Assembly (NCBI GenBank): GCA_037951105.1 | Contig: JBAMJV010001846.1 | Coordinates: 62,001-126,000, forward strand | From: Echinarachnius parma | Taxonomy: Eukaryota > Echinodermata > Echinoidea > Clypeasteroida > Echinarachniidae | Length of the DNA: 64,000 nucleotides | Direction of reading: 5' to 3' | The notes under the pieces: generated by a model | The model's input: only the letters and a program-made list of their open reading frames with translations | Databases searched by the model: none | What the model was told of the DNA's origin: nothing | In this document: piece by piece, positions 12,095-24,000 of the stretch | How positions within the stretch are numbered: the first letter of the stretch is position 1 | Layout: each line of letters starts with the position of its first letter | Program-made: the position numbers and the translations under genes

Positions 12095-12808
12095 CACTAT
12101 ATAAAGCATGTTCCATTATCTGTAGATACATGATTTTTTGTATTTACTATTATTTTACATCCATTTTACCATATCAAGTTGGTTTTTACATTTTTATGCG
12201 ACCAGCTTGACAATATTTTAGATTGAAAACACCCTCGAAAAGTGTCACGCGAGTCACAAAAATATGACCATATTTTAGATTGCTAAAAAAGTAGTAGATT
12301 GTATGAACTGCAGTTGATAAATAGTAAGGAGCTTAGGGTCCCCAATCATACCAGCAAGGAAGATTTCCATACGTAAACCCCTTCATTATGAAAAACACCA
12401 GAACAATAATGTCACGCGAGTCACGCTAAGGTTTCTTAGGGTTGTCACACGAGTCACACTATTTAAAGCATGTTCTTTTATCTGCAGATACATCATTTTT
12501 TGTATCAAGTCTTATTTTACACCCATTTTACCATATCAAGTTGGTTTTTACATTTATATGTTGCCAGCTTGACAATATTTCAGATTGGAAAACACCTTCA
12601 AAATGTTTCACGCGAGTCACAAAAATATGTCCATATTTTGAATTGCTTCAAAAGTAGTAGATTGTATGAATTGTAATTAATAACTTTTGAGGATCTTAGG
12701 GTCCTCAATCATACCAGCAAAGAAGATTTCCATATGTAAACCCCTTCATTATGAAAAATGCCAGAACAAAGTCATGCTAAGATTTGTAGGGTTGTCACGC
12801 GAGTCACA
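12095..12808. repeat. Tandem duplication, ~360 bp, containing GTCACGCGAGTCAC boxes
   Basis: Unit 1 (12,095-12,455) and unit 2 (12,456-12,808) both start CACTAT-TAAAGCATGTTC and share long blocks (CATTTTACCATATCAAGTTGG, GTAGTAGATTGTATGAA, ATCATACCAGCAA-GAAGATTTCC). Divergence is roughly 10-15%. Both carry copies of the box described at 12,244-14,364. Confidence 0.8.
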
Positions 12809-13504
12809 TTTTACGAGTTTGTGAAAATAAGAGAATTTGTTTGAAAAAAATGAACTCTGCCGTTAAAATAATTTATGTAAATTATTCTAATTATCACATT
12901 GAAGGTAAATGTTATTATTTGATAAATAAAGAGATACAATACATACAATAAGTAATCTATACTTTATCTGGAATGTCAACTTCTGTTGGGCTAAGCTGAT
13001 TTAACTCTAAAGTGATGTAATTTGCTCAAAGAAAACAAAACAGTTGATAATTGTTTTATTATTACACAGACAGGCCAGTTTTTCAATTCAATAAAACATG
13101 TATTTGTTTCCGTCTTGGGTTTGTCAGTCATAGCGCTCAATATTGTTATGATATTACTATCCTAACGTGTATTATGCAGCTCTCAAAATGTGTATTTGCC
13201 ATTCAATATCAGACGATATAACCCTTCCATGGAGCTGATATTCAATCCAGCGTGGAAGTGCACAAATTCATACGCGCGTTTATTAATGACGTATGAATGG
13301 CTCTGCGCGTGCGTAATTGTGACGTGTGAATACATAAATCGCTGCGCACCTACGTATAGTACGCGCAAATGGCCCTTCGTGGGTTGAAAATGTTTAATCA
13401 GTAATTTGAGATTCAATACATTGGTCTTCTTCACTGAACAAGACGGAGTAACATGTATGTTTTTGTTTATTTATGTTTTGCTCTGGATAGTATGTATAAT
13501 GATA
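12809..13504. other. Non-coding DNA with a CpG-richer island at ~13,240-13,385
   Basis: A stretch with ACGCGCG, TGCGCGTGCG and ACGCGC stands out from the AT-rich surroundings. Short open frames overlap it on both strands without exon signals. No gene is called. Confidence 0.3.
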
Positions 13505-13561
13505 ATAATATTGACTGGCTTGTTCTTTCGTGATATACCACTCAAGGCCAGTCAATATTAT
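13505..13561. repeat. Perfect 15 bp inverted repeat (hairpin)
   Basis: ATAATATTGACTGGC (13,505-13,519) and GCCAGTCAATATTAT (13,547-13,561) are exact inverse complements around a 27 bp loop. This may be a small foldback element or a chance cruciform. Confidence 0.6.
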
Positions 13562-14537
13562 GTAAATATCAGACATCGCAATGATAAATAAGACAGAAAA
13601 GGATTATATATGAACATTATTTGTAAGAAGAATTAGAGACTCTTAGTGCATCAAAGGGACTTTCAAGTTTCAAGAAGAACTTATGGACACAAATCCAAAA
13701 ATTCAAGTAAACCTAAGGGAAAGTTTTACTTTGATTTTAAAGTAGTTAAAAGAAAGACTAATTTCCAGAACTATTAATTTAATGGGGGAAAAAAGAAGAA
13801 AAGTTCCAAGAGCTCGCATCGGAGCTTGGATTAAATAATTTGTTCATTTTAAAGATGTATGTGATGTAACTGACCATAAATGATATGTTATGTTAACAAT
13901 TTGGCTCATTTTACTTTATAAAATCATGATAATTGGTTCAACTTTTAGTCCGAAATGACACTTGTCACGCAAGTCACAATCATGTGTCACGCGAGTCACA
14001 TTTTCAAATGGCGATTGACATGAAACAAAAAGTCAAGGGATAATAGAATTTAGTCTTATTATTGCCTAATGTCTCAAAATGAACTCCAGAAAATTTGGTG
14101 TAAATGGGACAAGTACTTTCATACGAAAATCCAGTCAAGTACAGTAAGGTCAGAAACCTTCAATAGTATGGCGTCACGCGAGTCACAACAGAAAAAACAA
14201 CATATCTCCAACAAGAATGACTTAAAATCAACGATTTCTTTTTGACAATGTGTATGGTCAATACATTGATTGAAATATGTAAAAATAACAGATCTGCAAA
14301 TTAAAGTTTTGAAGTACTTCACCTTAACAAGGGTGGAATTTTGTATAAATGTCACGCGAGTCACAATGGAATGGCTGCCCTGGAGTTTTTATTGACGTTT
14401 TTTGAAGCTTGAAAGTGCTAAGTTAAAGTCTTGATGTATATCAAGTTATCCTTGTATATTTCATGGGTTGGTAGTGAATGGTATATGATCATATTTGACT
14501 TCAATGATCTTTTTGTCACATGAGATGTCAGAAAATT

Positions 14538-14571
14538 AATCCCCCCCCCCCCCCCCCCCCCACACACACAC
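14538..14571. repeat. Poly-C tract followed by short CA repeat
   Basis: A run of more than 20 C followed by ACACACACAC. Confidence 0.9.
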
Positions 14572-14639
14572 CTACAAATAAATAGAAGCTTAGTAGGACT
14601 AAGAATTAAAGTGCCTGTTTAATTCACTAAACTCAAATG

Positions 14640-14864
14640 GATAAGCAATTAGCCTCCTCACTAACTTTTTCTCTACTGGCAAGTAAAATCATAACTTAAA
14701 ATCATAACAAATTTTACTTGCCCAAACCGAAAATATTTTTGCCCGCTTCTAGACCAATTTAGTTGCCTTATCGGGCAACCAAACTAGGTCATTTATGAAA
14801 ATGTCCTTGTCTGACATCAATTTTTACTTGCCCCGGGCAATAGGGCAAGTTCTAGTGTCGAGCC
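14640..14864. mobile_element. GGGCTC-ended interspersed element, copy 3
   Basis: Contains TTTTACTTGCCC, GTTGCCTTATCGGGCAAC and the terminal GGGCAAGTTCTAGTGTCGAGCC, all shared with the other copies. Confidence 0.5.
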
Positions 14865-15459
14865 TTGAGATAAGTATATGAAAACTGAATTATTATCAGG
14901 CTTTGTTATGAAAGTTATGAAAAGCGTAAGCCGTAACACAGAGACATCTGACTAAACTTAGTGTACACAAATATGACAAAAGTGTGCACTTTCTTGAGAA
15001 ACAAAAAGAGTACTGGAAAGGGTATTTGATTTAGTATAGTGTATTAAACACCTAATTAGGAAATTCTCTGTTAAAAAAATTGATTTAAAACTCTAGCTGG
15101 GTCAAACATAAATGCAGATTAAAATGTCATTTAGACCAGTGTATCTGACATCTTTGAATGTGTTCACATCTTATGTAGATAGTAATGATGAAACTGTGGA
15201 AAAAACAAATTTCTATTATACTGTTTTTAAAAAAACACATTAAAACAGACTGGTATTTGAACAAATATTTGTATAAAACCCAGTGGAATTTTACCAGAGG
15301 ATTTTTTTCTTTTCCTGAAGTAACTCATATTTTATTTATGAAAATTCTTGGCAATGATTTTATATCTAAAGAAGATACGACTTGGAGATTAAATTATTTG
15401 GAAGGAACAGCTGATCATAATACACTTTGCAAAGTGATGATGTCCTACATGTACAGTCA
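14865..15459. other. AT-rich non-coding DNA
   Basis: An open frame on the plus strand from 15,185 runs into the MITE at 15,460. Its composition is lysine/isoleucine-rich and consistent with AT-rich noise. Confidence 0.35.
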
Positions 15460-15640
15460 TACAAGGTCTGTCTACAAAGACCACCCATGGGAAACAGAAA
15501 TGGTGGTCTTTATTAAGCAGGTAGTGCTATAAAATAGACATGTTCATTTACATGTAAACTGCATTTAAGGAGCTGAAATTAGTGGTCTCTATACCCAGGT
15601 GGTCTTAATATACAGGTGGTCACTAGAGCAGGTTTGACTG
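15460..15640. mobile_element. TA-flanked MITE ending CAGGTTTGACTGTA
   Basis: The left end (AAGGTCTGTCTACAAAGACCACC) and right end (GGTGGTCACTAGAGCAGGTTTGACTGTA) are imperfect inverse complements. Related fragments occur at 62,130-62,160 and 63,237-63,322 (CACAGGTTTAACTGTAA). TACAGT termini with TA flanks suggest a Tc1/mariner-like target preference, by inference. Confidence 0.5.
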
Positions 15641-15719
15641 TATAGTACCTAATAAAAGCTGGGCACAATTGTTATGGACTAAATACAGTTGAAAGCACCT
15701 AATAAGTCCCATGGACCAT

Positions 15720-17090
15720 TCTTTGAATTTCAGGATAGAAATTGATTTGATGTAAAGGAATTATAATCTAATTTACAATCATATTTATCAGAATGTCCTT
15801 TTGCCATTTTTATTTGACACCCATGACAATTTATTACACTTTTGAGTGGCAGTTGTTTCATATCTAAAGGAGACAGTTCTCGTATGCTGTGTGCACAGGG
15901 GCAGCTGGTGATACACAGAGCAGGTTATGATGACCTGTATCTTTATTCTAGAATTAAGTCACACAATGTTTTTATGAGGATATTTTCACTTCATCTTGCG
16001 CACCATGTCTATGGGAAAATCACCTTTTCCCATCTTTTTCCCACCATTATTGTGGAATAAACATGGTTGAAAGCCTTTAGACATGTTATGGAATTTCAGG
16101 ACAGAAATTAATCTGGTGTAAGGGAATTCAATTTTAATTTTGACTTACTCAAAGTGTCATTTTGCCCTTCTATTTGACATCCATGACATTTGATTACACT
16201 TTTGAGTGTCAGTTATTTCATCTCTAAAGGGGAAGACTGTTTGCACAGGGGCATCTGATTATACACAGAGCAAAGTTATGATGACCTGTATCTATATTCC
16301 GATATGAAGTCACACACTGTTTTTATGAGGATATTTTCACTTCATTTTGCGCACCGTTTCTATGGGAAATTTATCATTTTATTTCCATCTTTTTCCCACC
16401 ATTTTTGTGGAATAAACAATGTTGACAGCACAAATATACATTAGCCTTTTAGACATTTTATGGAATTCCAGGACAAGAAATTAATCTGATGAAAGGATGT
16501 TCAATTTTAATTTTACCTCATTCATAGTGTCATTTGCCCTTCTATTTGACATCCATGACGTTTTATGACTCTTTTGAGTGGCAGTTGTTTCATATCCAAA
16601 GGAGAAAGTTATTGCATTCTGTTTGCACAGGGGCAGCTGGTGATACACAGAGCAAAGTTATGATGGCCTGTATCTATATGCCAAAATGAAGTCGCACACT
16701 TAATTTTAATACCGTTTCTATGGGATAATCATCACTATATTTTCATCATTTTCCACCATTTTTGTGGAATAAATTTGAAAAAGCACAAACATATACCAGT
16801 CTTGTAGACATTTTTATCAAATTGCAGGATGGAAATTGATTCATCTGAGTAAAGGAATTCAATTCTTATTTTCAATTATCCTGTCATGTAGGCCCTTTTT
16901 ATTTGACACCCATGACGTTTTATGACTCTTGAGTGGCAGTTGTTTCATATCTAAAGGAGACAGTTATTGCATTCTATGTGCACAGGGGCAGCTGGTGATA
17001 CACAGAGCAAAGATATGATGACCGGTATCTATATTCCAAAATAAAGTTGTATACCGTCTTCATGAGGAAAAAGTCACTTAATTTCATTCT
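15720..17090. repeat. Tandem array, ~360 bp unit, about four copies
   Basis: The anchor CTTTTGAGTGGCAGTTGTTTCAT is at 15,839, 16,199, 16,571 and 16,927 (periods 360, 372, 356). Each unit carries GCACAGGGGCAGCTGGTGAT, ACACAGAGCA, GGATATTTTCACTT and TGTGGAATAAA. The short open frame at 15,842-16,060 lies inside a repeat and is not treated as a gene. Confidence 0.85.
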
Positions 17091-17699
17091 ATAGAAAAGA
17101 ATTATCTTGTAGATTGTACATAGACAGGAGCAGCTGATTCAACATTTAAATATGTGTGAACAAATATGACTGACTATTGAGCACTATGAATAAATGGATA
17201 GTGGCACTTTGACAGGAATGGTAGAAGTATGTGGCAGGATACTGAAGCTCTGCAGGAAAAAAATATGCTGGAATGTGAAATAGGAAAAAGTTGTTATTTT
17301 TATTTATATATCTAAGATTTTTATCTACGAAAATAACTTAGAATAGGCTTGGTTAAAAGGAAGTAATGAGAACATAGATAAACTTAACTGTTTCATTTAT
17401 CATCCCCTCTCCCCCTGTGTTGTCCCCCATCATCATTGGATGTCGCTTCCAATTCAAATCCTTAAGGTAAAGGGGGCACAGGTGGTCATGTCACCTCTCC
17501 CGATTCCTTAAGAGACGTTCATTCTGTCGGGTCCTTTTTACAATTTCTTAACCTGTTCTCTTCTTGATCTCACATTCTCCATAAAGTTAATGCAGTGCCC
17601 ACCAGAATCATACAAGCAATGGGTCAACTGTCTTGAGGGTGAAGTTCGTTGAGCCCTTGATGAAGAGTAAAATGGAGATCTAAGTTGCTGAGCTATCTG
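17091..17699. other. Non-coding DNA
   Basis: No recognised feature. Confidence 0.3.
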
Positions 17700-18620
17700 A
17701 GACCTCTTCATAAAGCCCCACGCTTCAAGTAAATCGGACAGATAAAATACCTGGTTATGGACCCCCTCTTTACCATGAAGAATAAGACGGAGGAGACCCT
17801 ACTGCTGAGTGGTCCTATCTCTTTACCTCCGAACTGTTCAGAAAACCAAAAACCTGTTTGAACACCCAGCTCATCCATCACTTTTACATGAGGACCGAAA
17901 TGCTTGGCTATCCAAGTTGCTCCCCTCTCTACCCCCTCACAGTTAGAAGTGGACTGTATGACTAAGTAATCCGGTATAGCTGATCTTTTCTGATGGCTTT
18001 CTATCAACGCAATAAAAAAATCCTACTCTATATCCCCAACATCTCATTCCCACCTCTCCGTAACCCCTCACAGTTAGAAGTGGACTGAATGACTAAGTAA
18101 TCCAGTATAGCTGACTTTCTCTGATGGCTTCCTACCAATCCACTAGCAAAATCCTACCCCCTTTTAATCCCTCACGCCGATCAAGAGGAGAGCATACAAC
18201 CATTTACCCCTCTCCATAACCTCTCACAGTTGAAAGTGGATAGAATGACTAAGTAATCCAGCATAGCTGATTTCCTTTGATGGCTTCCTACCAATCCACT
18301 AGCAAAATCCTACCCCATTTTAATCCCTCACGCCGATCAAGAGGAAAGCATTCAACCATTTACCCCTCTCCATATCCCCTCACAGTTACAAGTGGACAGA
18401 AGTAATCCACTATAGCTGATGTTCTCTGATGGCTTTCTATCAAATTAACAAAATCCTACCCCCTCTTAAATCCCCACATCGATCAAGAGGAGGGTACACA
18501 GTCACCTGTTACCCTCCTCTAGACCCCTTACACTTTACATTTGAAAGTGGACCAAATTGCCAAGCAATCTACCGTTGGTGTTTTTCACGGATCGTTTTTC
18601 ATCCGTCCACTCGCAGATTC
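17700..18620. repeat. Tandem array, ~130-157 bp unit, about five copies
   Basis: The anchor CCTCACAGTT-AAGTGGAC recurs at about 17,935, 18,066, 18,220, 18,377 and (weakly) 18,526. Intervals between units carry TGACTAAGTAATCCAGTATAG, TGATGGCTT and ACGCCGATCAAGAGGA. An antisense open frame at 17,708-18,007 (99 codons) has fairly protein-like composition, but it lies within the array and has no known motif, so I leave it as repeat. Confidence 0.75.
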
Positions 18621-19588
18621 CTGCGCTCAAGTGGGCTTTCCCGTCTTCTAACAGTCAGGTTCACTTCAAACTGAATATTTAGCTGTAATTTGAGTAGCAA
18701 AAGGTCTGTAAATCTCCCCATAAAAACCATGTTAGGTCTCAGCTTTTAACACCCTATCACCACTCAATGTATAATATCGTCGGATGAGAGTTCGAAATGC
18801 GTAAATGTCTATTTTGGCTAAAAGGAGTTAGCTGCATACCATCTTGTAGGTCAGAGTCTTCTTTAACTTTAAGTGATGTGAAATTTTCTGATAAAATGAT
18901 TATTTCTAATTTTGGGAATATTCAAACAAAATTAAAACACAGCTATATTGGGTTTCTAGAAGGCTCCAAAACGTTAAACATGCTTGTCTCTGAAATGACA
19001 AAAGTGACTTTAGTGCCCTTTACTTTCTTAAACAAGATGCTAATTGCCATATAAAACCGACTGGCCTCTTCCAGAACTGCATATCTTAGCCTGGTTAAAC
19101 CGTGCCATCTGTCACTTGTCGGATATCGGGTTGCTTACACAGAAAGAGGCACATGGGACTGAGGGGTAAATTTTTCTCTCTGGTTATGAATGTACAGTCT
19201 TGATCGCGATATTCTTTCCATAACCCGTTAGGCCAGTAACGCGTTAATTCATCATATTTTCACGTTATTTTATACCATAACTCGTTATACCCGTTATGCC
19301 TTACACTGCAGAAAACTCCATAATCTCCCTTCTCCGTTCCCGATTGTGTAATGGCGCCATCTCACGTGCAGTACATGTACAGTGTCCCAATCATATGCAA
19401 TGCATGCACGCATGCATGCAGTGCATGCAGTGCATTCAGCGGGCAGTGCATGTGTGCTATAAGTGCGCGATAATGCAGCGTCTCCAGATTATATCTGATT
19501 ATTTCCCTTTTTATTTCTCATTCTTTCACCTCCGATCTTTTGGACCGTTTCTCAGTTTATTATGGATTATATTTTGCTTTGATTAGAT
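18621..19588. other. Non-coding DNA with a GCATGC-rich microsatellite at 19,390-19,440
   Basis: Clustered GCATGCA and TGCAGTGCAT motifs alternate purine and pyrimidine. The sequence becomes CpG-richer from ~19,620. No gene is called here. Confidence 0.35.
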
Positions 19589-20576
19589 ATGTCAACATCG
19601 TGTGATGGTAAGCTATGAGTGATTTTGAAGTGAACTGTCGCCGACGGCGACGCGACGTCGGCTGGTTTGTTGTGTCCGAGTGAACCGGTGCACTATGAAT
19701 GCCCACGGCGCGGGGCAGGGTACGGCGTGATCGTTATAGCACTTTCCGTATCAGCTGCACTATTATGTTTTTGTGTGAATTCGAATGAGCGCTGAGTTTG
19801 AGCTCGTGTCTCGAGACTGATTTAGATGCAAATAAGATATTTTTACGTCTGAATTCCTTAGCCCAGTATAATGTTCCTGGCCTCCTGCTAGTGCTAGCCT
19901 AGGTTGTGAAGTTAAGATTTGTTCTCCATGTTACTGTTAGACTGTTGTAAATAAATTTAATGAATGACTGAAAACATTTTTTTTTTAACTTTATAGTATT
20001 AGTATACCAACAATCGAGTTTTAAAATTACTCCTTCTAAAGTTCTAGGTAGTACTAGTTTCTGATTTCTGTATTTGTGTGATTGGAAATGTGTCTGAGGC
20101 GTGTTGTGATGGCTGGCTGACGTCCAGTGACAGCGTTGTTGTTGCTATGCCGGTACCGATATGCCTGATCAATTGAATTGGCGTTGCCGTTGGTGTTTGC
20201 AGATAATGGTGATGTTGATGATAGTGAATTTGAGGCTTTTCGTCCTAGGGCCTGAGATTGGTGTGATGAATGATGGAGTGGTGAGTGGACAAGAAATCGT
20301 TGTACGATTCCTGTGGTGTTTGGTGAGAGGAGTTGCGAGACGAAGACGATTTGTCTTGGGTGTCGCCGTGTGTGAAGAGGGGTACATCTATCATGGGGAT
20401 GAAGGTGATGGTGAGGTGCATGTGCACGATAATGGTGATGGTGATAATGATGTCCTCTACGATGACGATGATGAGCTGAAGAATTTTATTCCTTGTCAGC
20501 AGTTTTCTCTGTAAAGATTGAATCAAGTTGATATTTTGTTATTGAATTTGTAAGTTGTAAAATGTCTTTGAATAAA
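19589..20576 (+). pseudogene. Possible two-exon small gene or transposase remnant
   Basis: An ATG at 19,589 opens a six-codon start interrupted by a good donor (GATG|GTAAGC at 19,608). TGTTTGCAG| at 20,202 would continue in frame into an acidic stretch (…NGDVDDSEFEAF…) that ends at a TGA about 50 nt later. Further down, another frame gives an Asp-rich tail ending at 20,514, followed by AATAAA at 20,570. The GC-rich sequence 19,630-19,730 (GTCGCC-GAC-GGCGAC hairpin) could be a promoter. The acidic start resembles the N-termini of many transposases, but no catalytic motif is visible. Treat this as a weak gene-remnant hypothesis; the splice pair and the poly(A) signal are the only direct evidence. 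Confidence 0.15.
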
Positions 20577-20580
20577 GTTA

Positions 20581-21085
20581 AAGACAGCTTACATTGCTTG
20601 TTTTCTTCCTTTACCTCTTTCACTTTACTCTCCAACTATTTTTCATCTTTTTCTCATTCCCCTATGATGAAAACAGAAACCCACAATCTTAATGAAAAGG
20701 AAGAAACATTACAATCATAACAACATCAATAAATTATACAGAAAATTAGTGCGGTCATCTCACTTCTTTGAATTTTTCACCCAACCTTACCCATGGCAGT
20801 GTAAATTAACAAAATACTTATTTGAAATATGAAACAAAAACAAACAAAATTATTGTTTAAACAAATTATTTTGGTTTGATAGATTCATTACTTGCCATAC
20901 AAATTTCTTAAATTACTCATCCCATAAATGACAGACCAATCCCCAAAACCTAAAATGAATATTGAACAAACAATGATACTACCTAGGCTTTCCTTGCCTT
21001 TTCTAGAAGAAATTAAAGTAAGACTGGATAGTGAAAACAAAAATATACAATTGCTCATTGTAAAAAGTTATACACCCCACCCCCA
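20581..21085. other. AT-rich non-coding DNA
   Basis: Nothing recognised. Confidence 0.3.
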
Positions 21086-21290
21086 AAAGGCATGGGAAGT
21101 CGGTGAATTCTTCCAAACTGGATGCATTCACTGACCACACTTACACTCTTGTTTGGTCGAAAAATCTATTACCCCCCCTCTCCCCCCCCCCCCCCCCCCC
21201 AAAAAAACAAAAAAAAAATGGATGGGAAGTCTTCCAACTAGATGAATTAACTGACAACCCTTGCACTCTTTGCACTATTATAATAAGTCC
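21086..21290. repeat. Tandem duplication (~130 bp) containing a poly-C/poly-A tract
   Basis: ATGGGAAGTC-TTCCAACT-GATG-ATT-ACTGAC and CTTGCACTCTT recur at about 21,091 and 21,222. Between them is a run of ~18 C at 21,183-21,200 and then A-rich sequence. Confidence 0.55.
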
Positions 21291-22488
21291 AAAGGCATGG
21301 GTGATCATTAATTGGCCGATCTCGATCGATGTGGACTATGACTACGAGAATGGCACAATACACATTCATCTACATACATTCCTGTACATCAAACCCAGTC
21401 CCGGGGGGGGGGGGGGGGGGGTGGGGGGCGGGATCCCGGATTCCTCATCGTGTGTGAAGAATTAGAAAATTAGCTAGGCTTGCGTGTAGAAAAAAATCAA
21501 CACACGCGAGCTAGTCTTGGCTTTCAGCACGCTTTCACGAGATAACCATGGCAACCATTCATACTTTTCAGTTGCCGACACTTTTTAATAAATTTCAGTT
21601 AAGAGTCATGTTTCATATTTAAGATTATAAACAATTCCTAATAATTTACGCAATGTCCCTCAGAAAAAATAATCAAAAACAATAATGGATATCATATTTC
21701 TTTTGTACGATTCATTTCTGGCAAAAGGTTTGTAAATAGAGACCAACTCTGACCCTGATTGGTTAATATCGGGGGCAAAGTTCGGGGGATTATTTAGGGT
21801 CGATCTTCATCACACGCAGTTTTGTTTCCCATGATGTTTTGAGACACGCGCACATTGAACACGTACATATTTTTCAACATGGTCCCTAATTATATTCACG
21901 CAGTGCACTGTTGCACGAAGAAAAATGACGCTCATTGCTCAAAACAAATAATGGTGTTCTGACCAACCGTACATTGCAGATTTTTTGTTATCGGCGTGTG
22001 GTGGTCTGTTGCAATGTTTGTACTAACACGACCCTCGCGCAAGACTAACATGATCTATTCTACTGTATAATACGCTTTTTTGTTTTTTTAACTAGAAGAA
22101 TAATAATGGACTCTGATAATGCAGCTGGCTATTAATTTATTACAAATGTGATGTTTAATCAAAACTGCCATCCCATGAAAATCACCTAACTTCCCCTTGC
22201 ATGTACGCACATTATCACCCATATTATAACAAACAAAACCTTCCAAAAGGGAACTAGAAAGGTTTGGCAAATTGGTCTTTGTTTTTGTAAACCATAATTA
22301 TTATATCATAGTCAAGCAAATGCTGGTCCAAAGTTCCTTTAGCATCGAGAACATGGGGATATCATATGTCAACATACATCCGATATCCATGTGCTAACGC
22401 TATTACGCGGCGCGCGCGGCACAGATATCGTCAGATCTGATCTGCGCTGCAAGCGCGAAGGTGCTATATACAACATGTACACAGACGT
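21291..22488. other. Non-coding DNA with a G-run at ~21,402-21,427
   Basis: A CCCGGG-type junction followed by a long G homopolymer is the only obvious item. A CpG cluster GCGGCGCGCGCGGC at ~22,408 precedes a microsatellite. Confidence 0.35.
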
Positions 22489-22515
22489 AACACACACACA
22501 CACACACACACACAT

Positions 22516-22549
<34 letters not shown>

Positions 22550-22552
22550 TAT
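22489..22552. repeat. (CA)n/(TA)n microsatellite
   Basis: About 45 nt of CA dinucleotides with one TA interruption, running into a TATATATA tract. Confidence 0.95.
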
Positions 22553-22782
22553 ATTACACGCAGCTGTAATGTACACTAGCTAGTACGCAAGGGTACTCCT
22601 ACTTCCATGGTACTACGATCCATGCTTTCCATTTCTACTCGATGATCATTCTAGCTCTCCCTCTTAGCTCCCCCTCTCTCTATATAATACGGCCCTCTCT
22701 CATGTTATACGTACTTTGATCTTGACCGCCGGGCCGCGCACGACGCGTGGGAAAGAAAGTGGAACGGGAAGTAAAAAAAACA

Positions 22783-23200
22783 CGGCCCGGGCGCGCATTT
22801 TTTTTTTACACCACTGTCTAGCCATTGTCGCTCAAAACGCGCTGGTAAGCCAAGACTACCCTACGCGCTCTAGATGTATGCATCTAGCGCCTGCGATAGA
22901 ATTTCTATGCATCAAACGCCTAGCCATTTTCTCAAAAAAATCGTTTTACACACCATGGTGACCGTGAGGGCATTATATCTACGCCTAGATGAATATTCCT
23001 GGTCTCATCGTCGTGGTCGTAGTCGGCATCGAGATCAGCCACTAATTTATGGTCACCCTCGCTTTTTGACTTCTCTTCGCTAGATCGATATCGAGTCTTT
23101 ACAGCAGGCTGTAGTCTTGGCTTACCAGCGCGTTTTAGGCCCGTTTTGGACGAAAATGGCTAGACAGTGGTGTAAAAAAAAAATGCGCGGCCCGCGCATG
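22783..23200. mobile_element. Foldback element with ~75-90 bp inverted ends
   Basis: The left arm (22,783-22,860: CGGCCCGGGCGCGCAT, T-run, ACACCACTGTCTAGCCATT, GCGCTGGTAAGCCAAGACTAC) is matched in inverse by the right arm (23,111-23,200: GTAGTCTTGGCTTACCAGCGC … AATGGCTAGACAGTGGTGT, A-run, ATGCGCGGCCCGCGC). A ~15 bp insertion separates blocks of the right arm. The interior holds a smaller GGTGACCGTGAGGG/CACCCTCGC inverted pair. Non-autonomous; class unknown. Confidence 0.7.
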
Positions 23201-23261
23201 CATGCATGCAGCGCAGGGGAAGTGTATGTTTATTTGATATGAGCCAGCGCCAAATAGCGCC

Positions 23262-23659
23262 TTAAAGGGACTTAGTAACATTGTCCAAATCCTCAAAATA
23301 AAATTGTAATTCTAGCGGTTCCCTTAAATACCTTGTTGTATTCGTATTTACAATAAATTCATGGGACAGGTTTTGGTTTTTCAAATTTCCCTTTCGTTAC
23401 AAAGAAATGTACGATCAAAGTATTCAGATAAGAAAAACTCCGGGCGAGTGTTTCATCCCTGTACAAAGTGAATGCAGTGAGTTAGTGAATATCACCCAAT
23501 ATCACTTTGCTTTTTCGCTCATTACTTGGCCATGCAATGTCCATTTGACTTGAAATTTTCACACAATACCCTGTGGAGATATGAGATAACAACACTATAC
23601 ATTGCATCAACCATTCATCACTTTTTGCACATGTCAACAAAGTTACTAGATCCCTGTAA
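23262..23659 (+). mobile_element. TTAA-flanked MITE, left copy
   Basis: Begins TTAAAGGGACTTAGTAACATTGT and ends with the inverse, AACAAAGTTACTAGATCCCTGTAA. A second copy, inverted, lies at 56,466-56,854 with the same interior (AGAAAAACTCCGGG-GAGT, TTGCATGGCCAAGTAATGAGC in reverse). TTAA on both sides suggests piggyBac-type insertion. Confidence 0.7.
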
Positions 23660-23810
23660 TTAGACCTCTTTCATGGATATTGGGGGAATATTTGTCGTTT
23701 GAGGGATTTTATAGCTCCAAAGACCACATATTTTGTGTTTGTAGTTGGCTCTTCAGACCCCCTTTTCAGAGTTCCGTGCGGCACTCTATCGATAGCAAAG
23801 TTACTAATAT

Positions 23811-24000
23811 ACATTAGAATGTTCTATGAAACGGGGCCATGGTACATCTAATGTAAACCAAATTAAAACAAAAGAACAAAGATTTTGTCATCTCTTATAA
23901 TCAAAATTCCTTGAATCATGCAATAACATAAACAAATAAATACGTAACAAGACAAAACGAACAAAAGCGAACAAACAACATGCAAAGCACTATGACGCGA
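23811..24000. repeat. Diverged inverted copy of the outer part of the palindrome arm
   Basis: ACATTAGAATGTTCTATGAAACGGGG, AAATTAAAACAAAAGA, TTCCTTGAATCATGCAATAAC and CAAGACAAAACGAA occur here in the same orientation as the right arm at 50,840-51,055. They are therefore inverted relative to 25,112-25,325 in the left arm. Similarity is roughly 80%, far below the similarity of the two arms. Confidence 0.7.

Larger units (their letters stand above)
12244..14364. promoter_or_regulatory. Nine copies of the box GTCACGCGAGTCAC (possible protein-binding sites)
   Basis: Copies start at 12,244, 12,411, 12,444 (GTCACACGAGTCAC), 12,607 (TTCACGCGAGTCAC), 12,794, 13,964 (GTCACGCAAGTCAC), 13,986, 14,173 and 14,351. 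Six are exact, all are in the same orientation, and most are followed by A or AA. The box is a direct repeat of GTCAC spaced by GCGA (9 bp period). The last four sit in sequence unrelated to the tandem duplication. Neighbouring boxes are often 167-196 bp apart. A binding-site role is inference; the repetition is directly visible. Confidence 0.5.

Noticed and set aside
15842-16060. 72-codon plus-strand frame
   Set aside because: Lies wholly within a 360 bp tandem unit and is not kept open in the other units.
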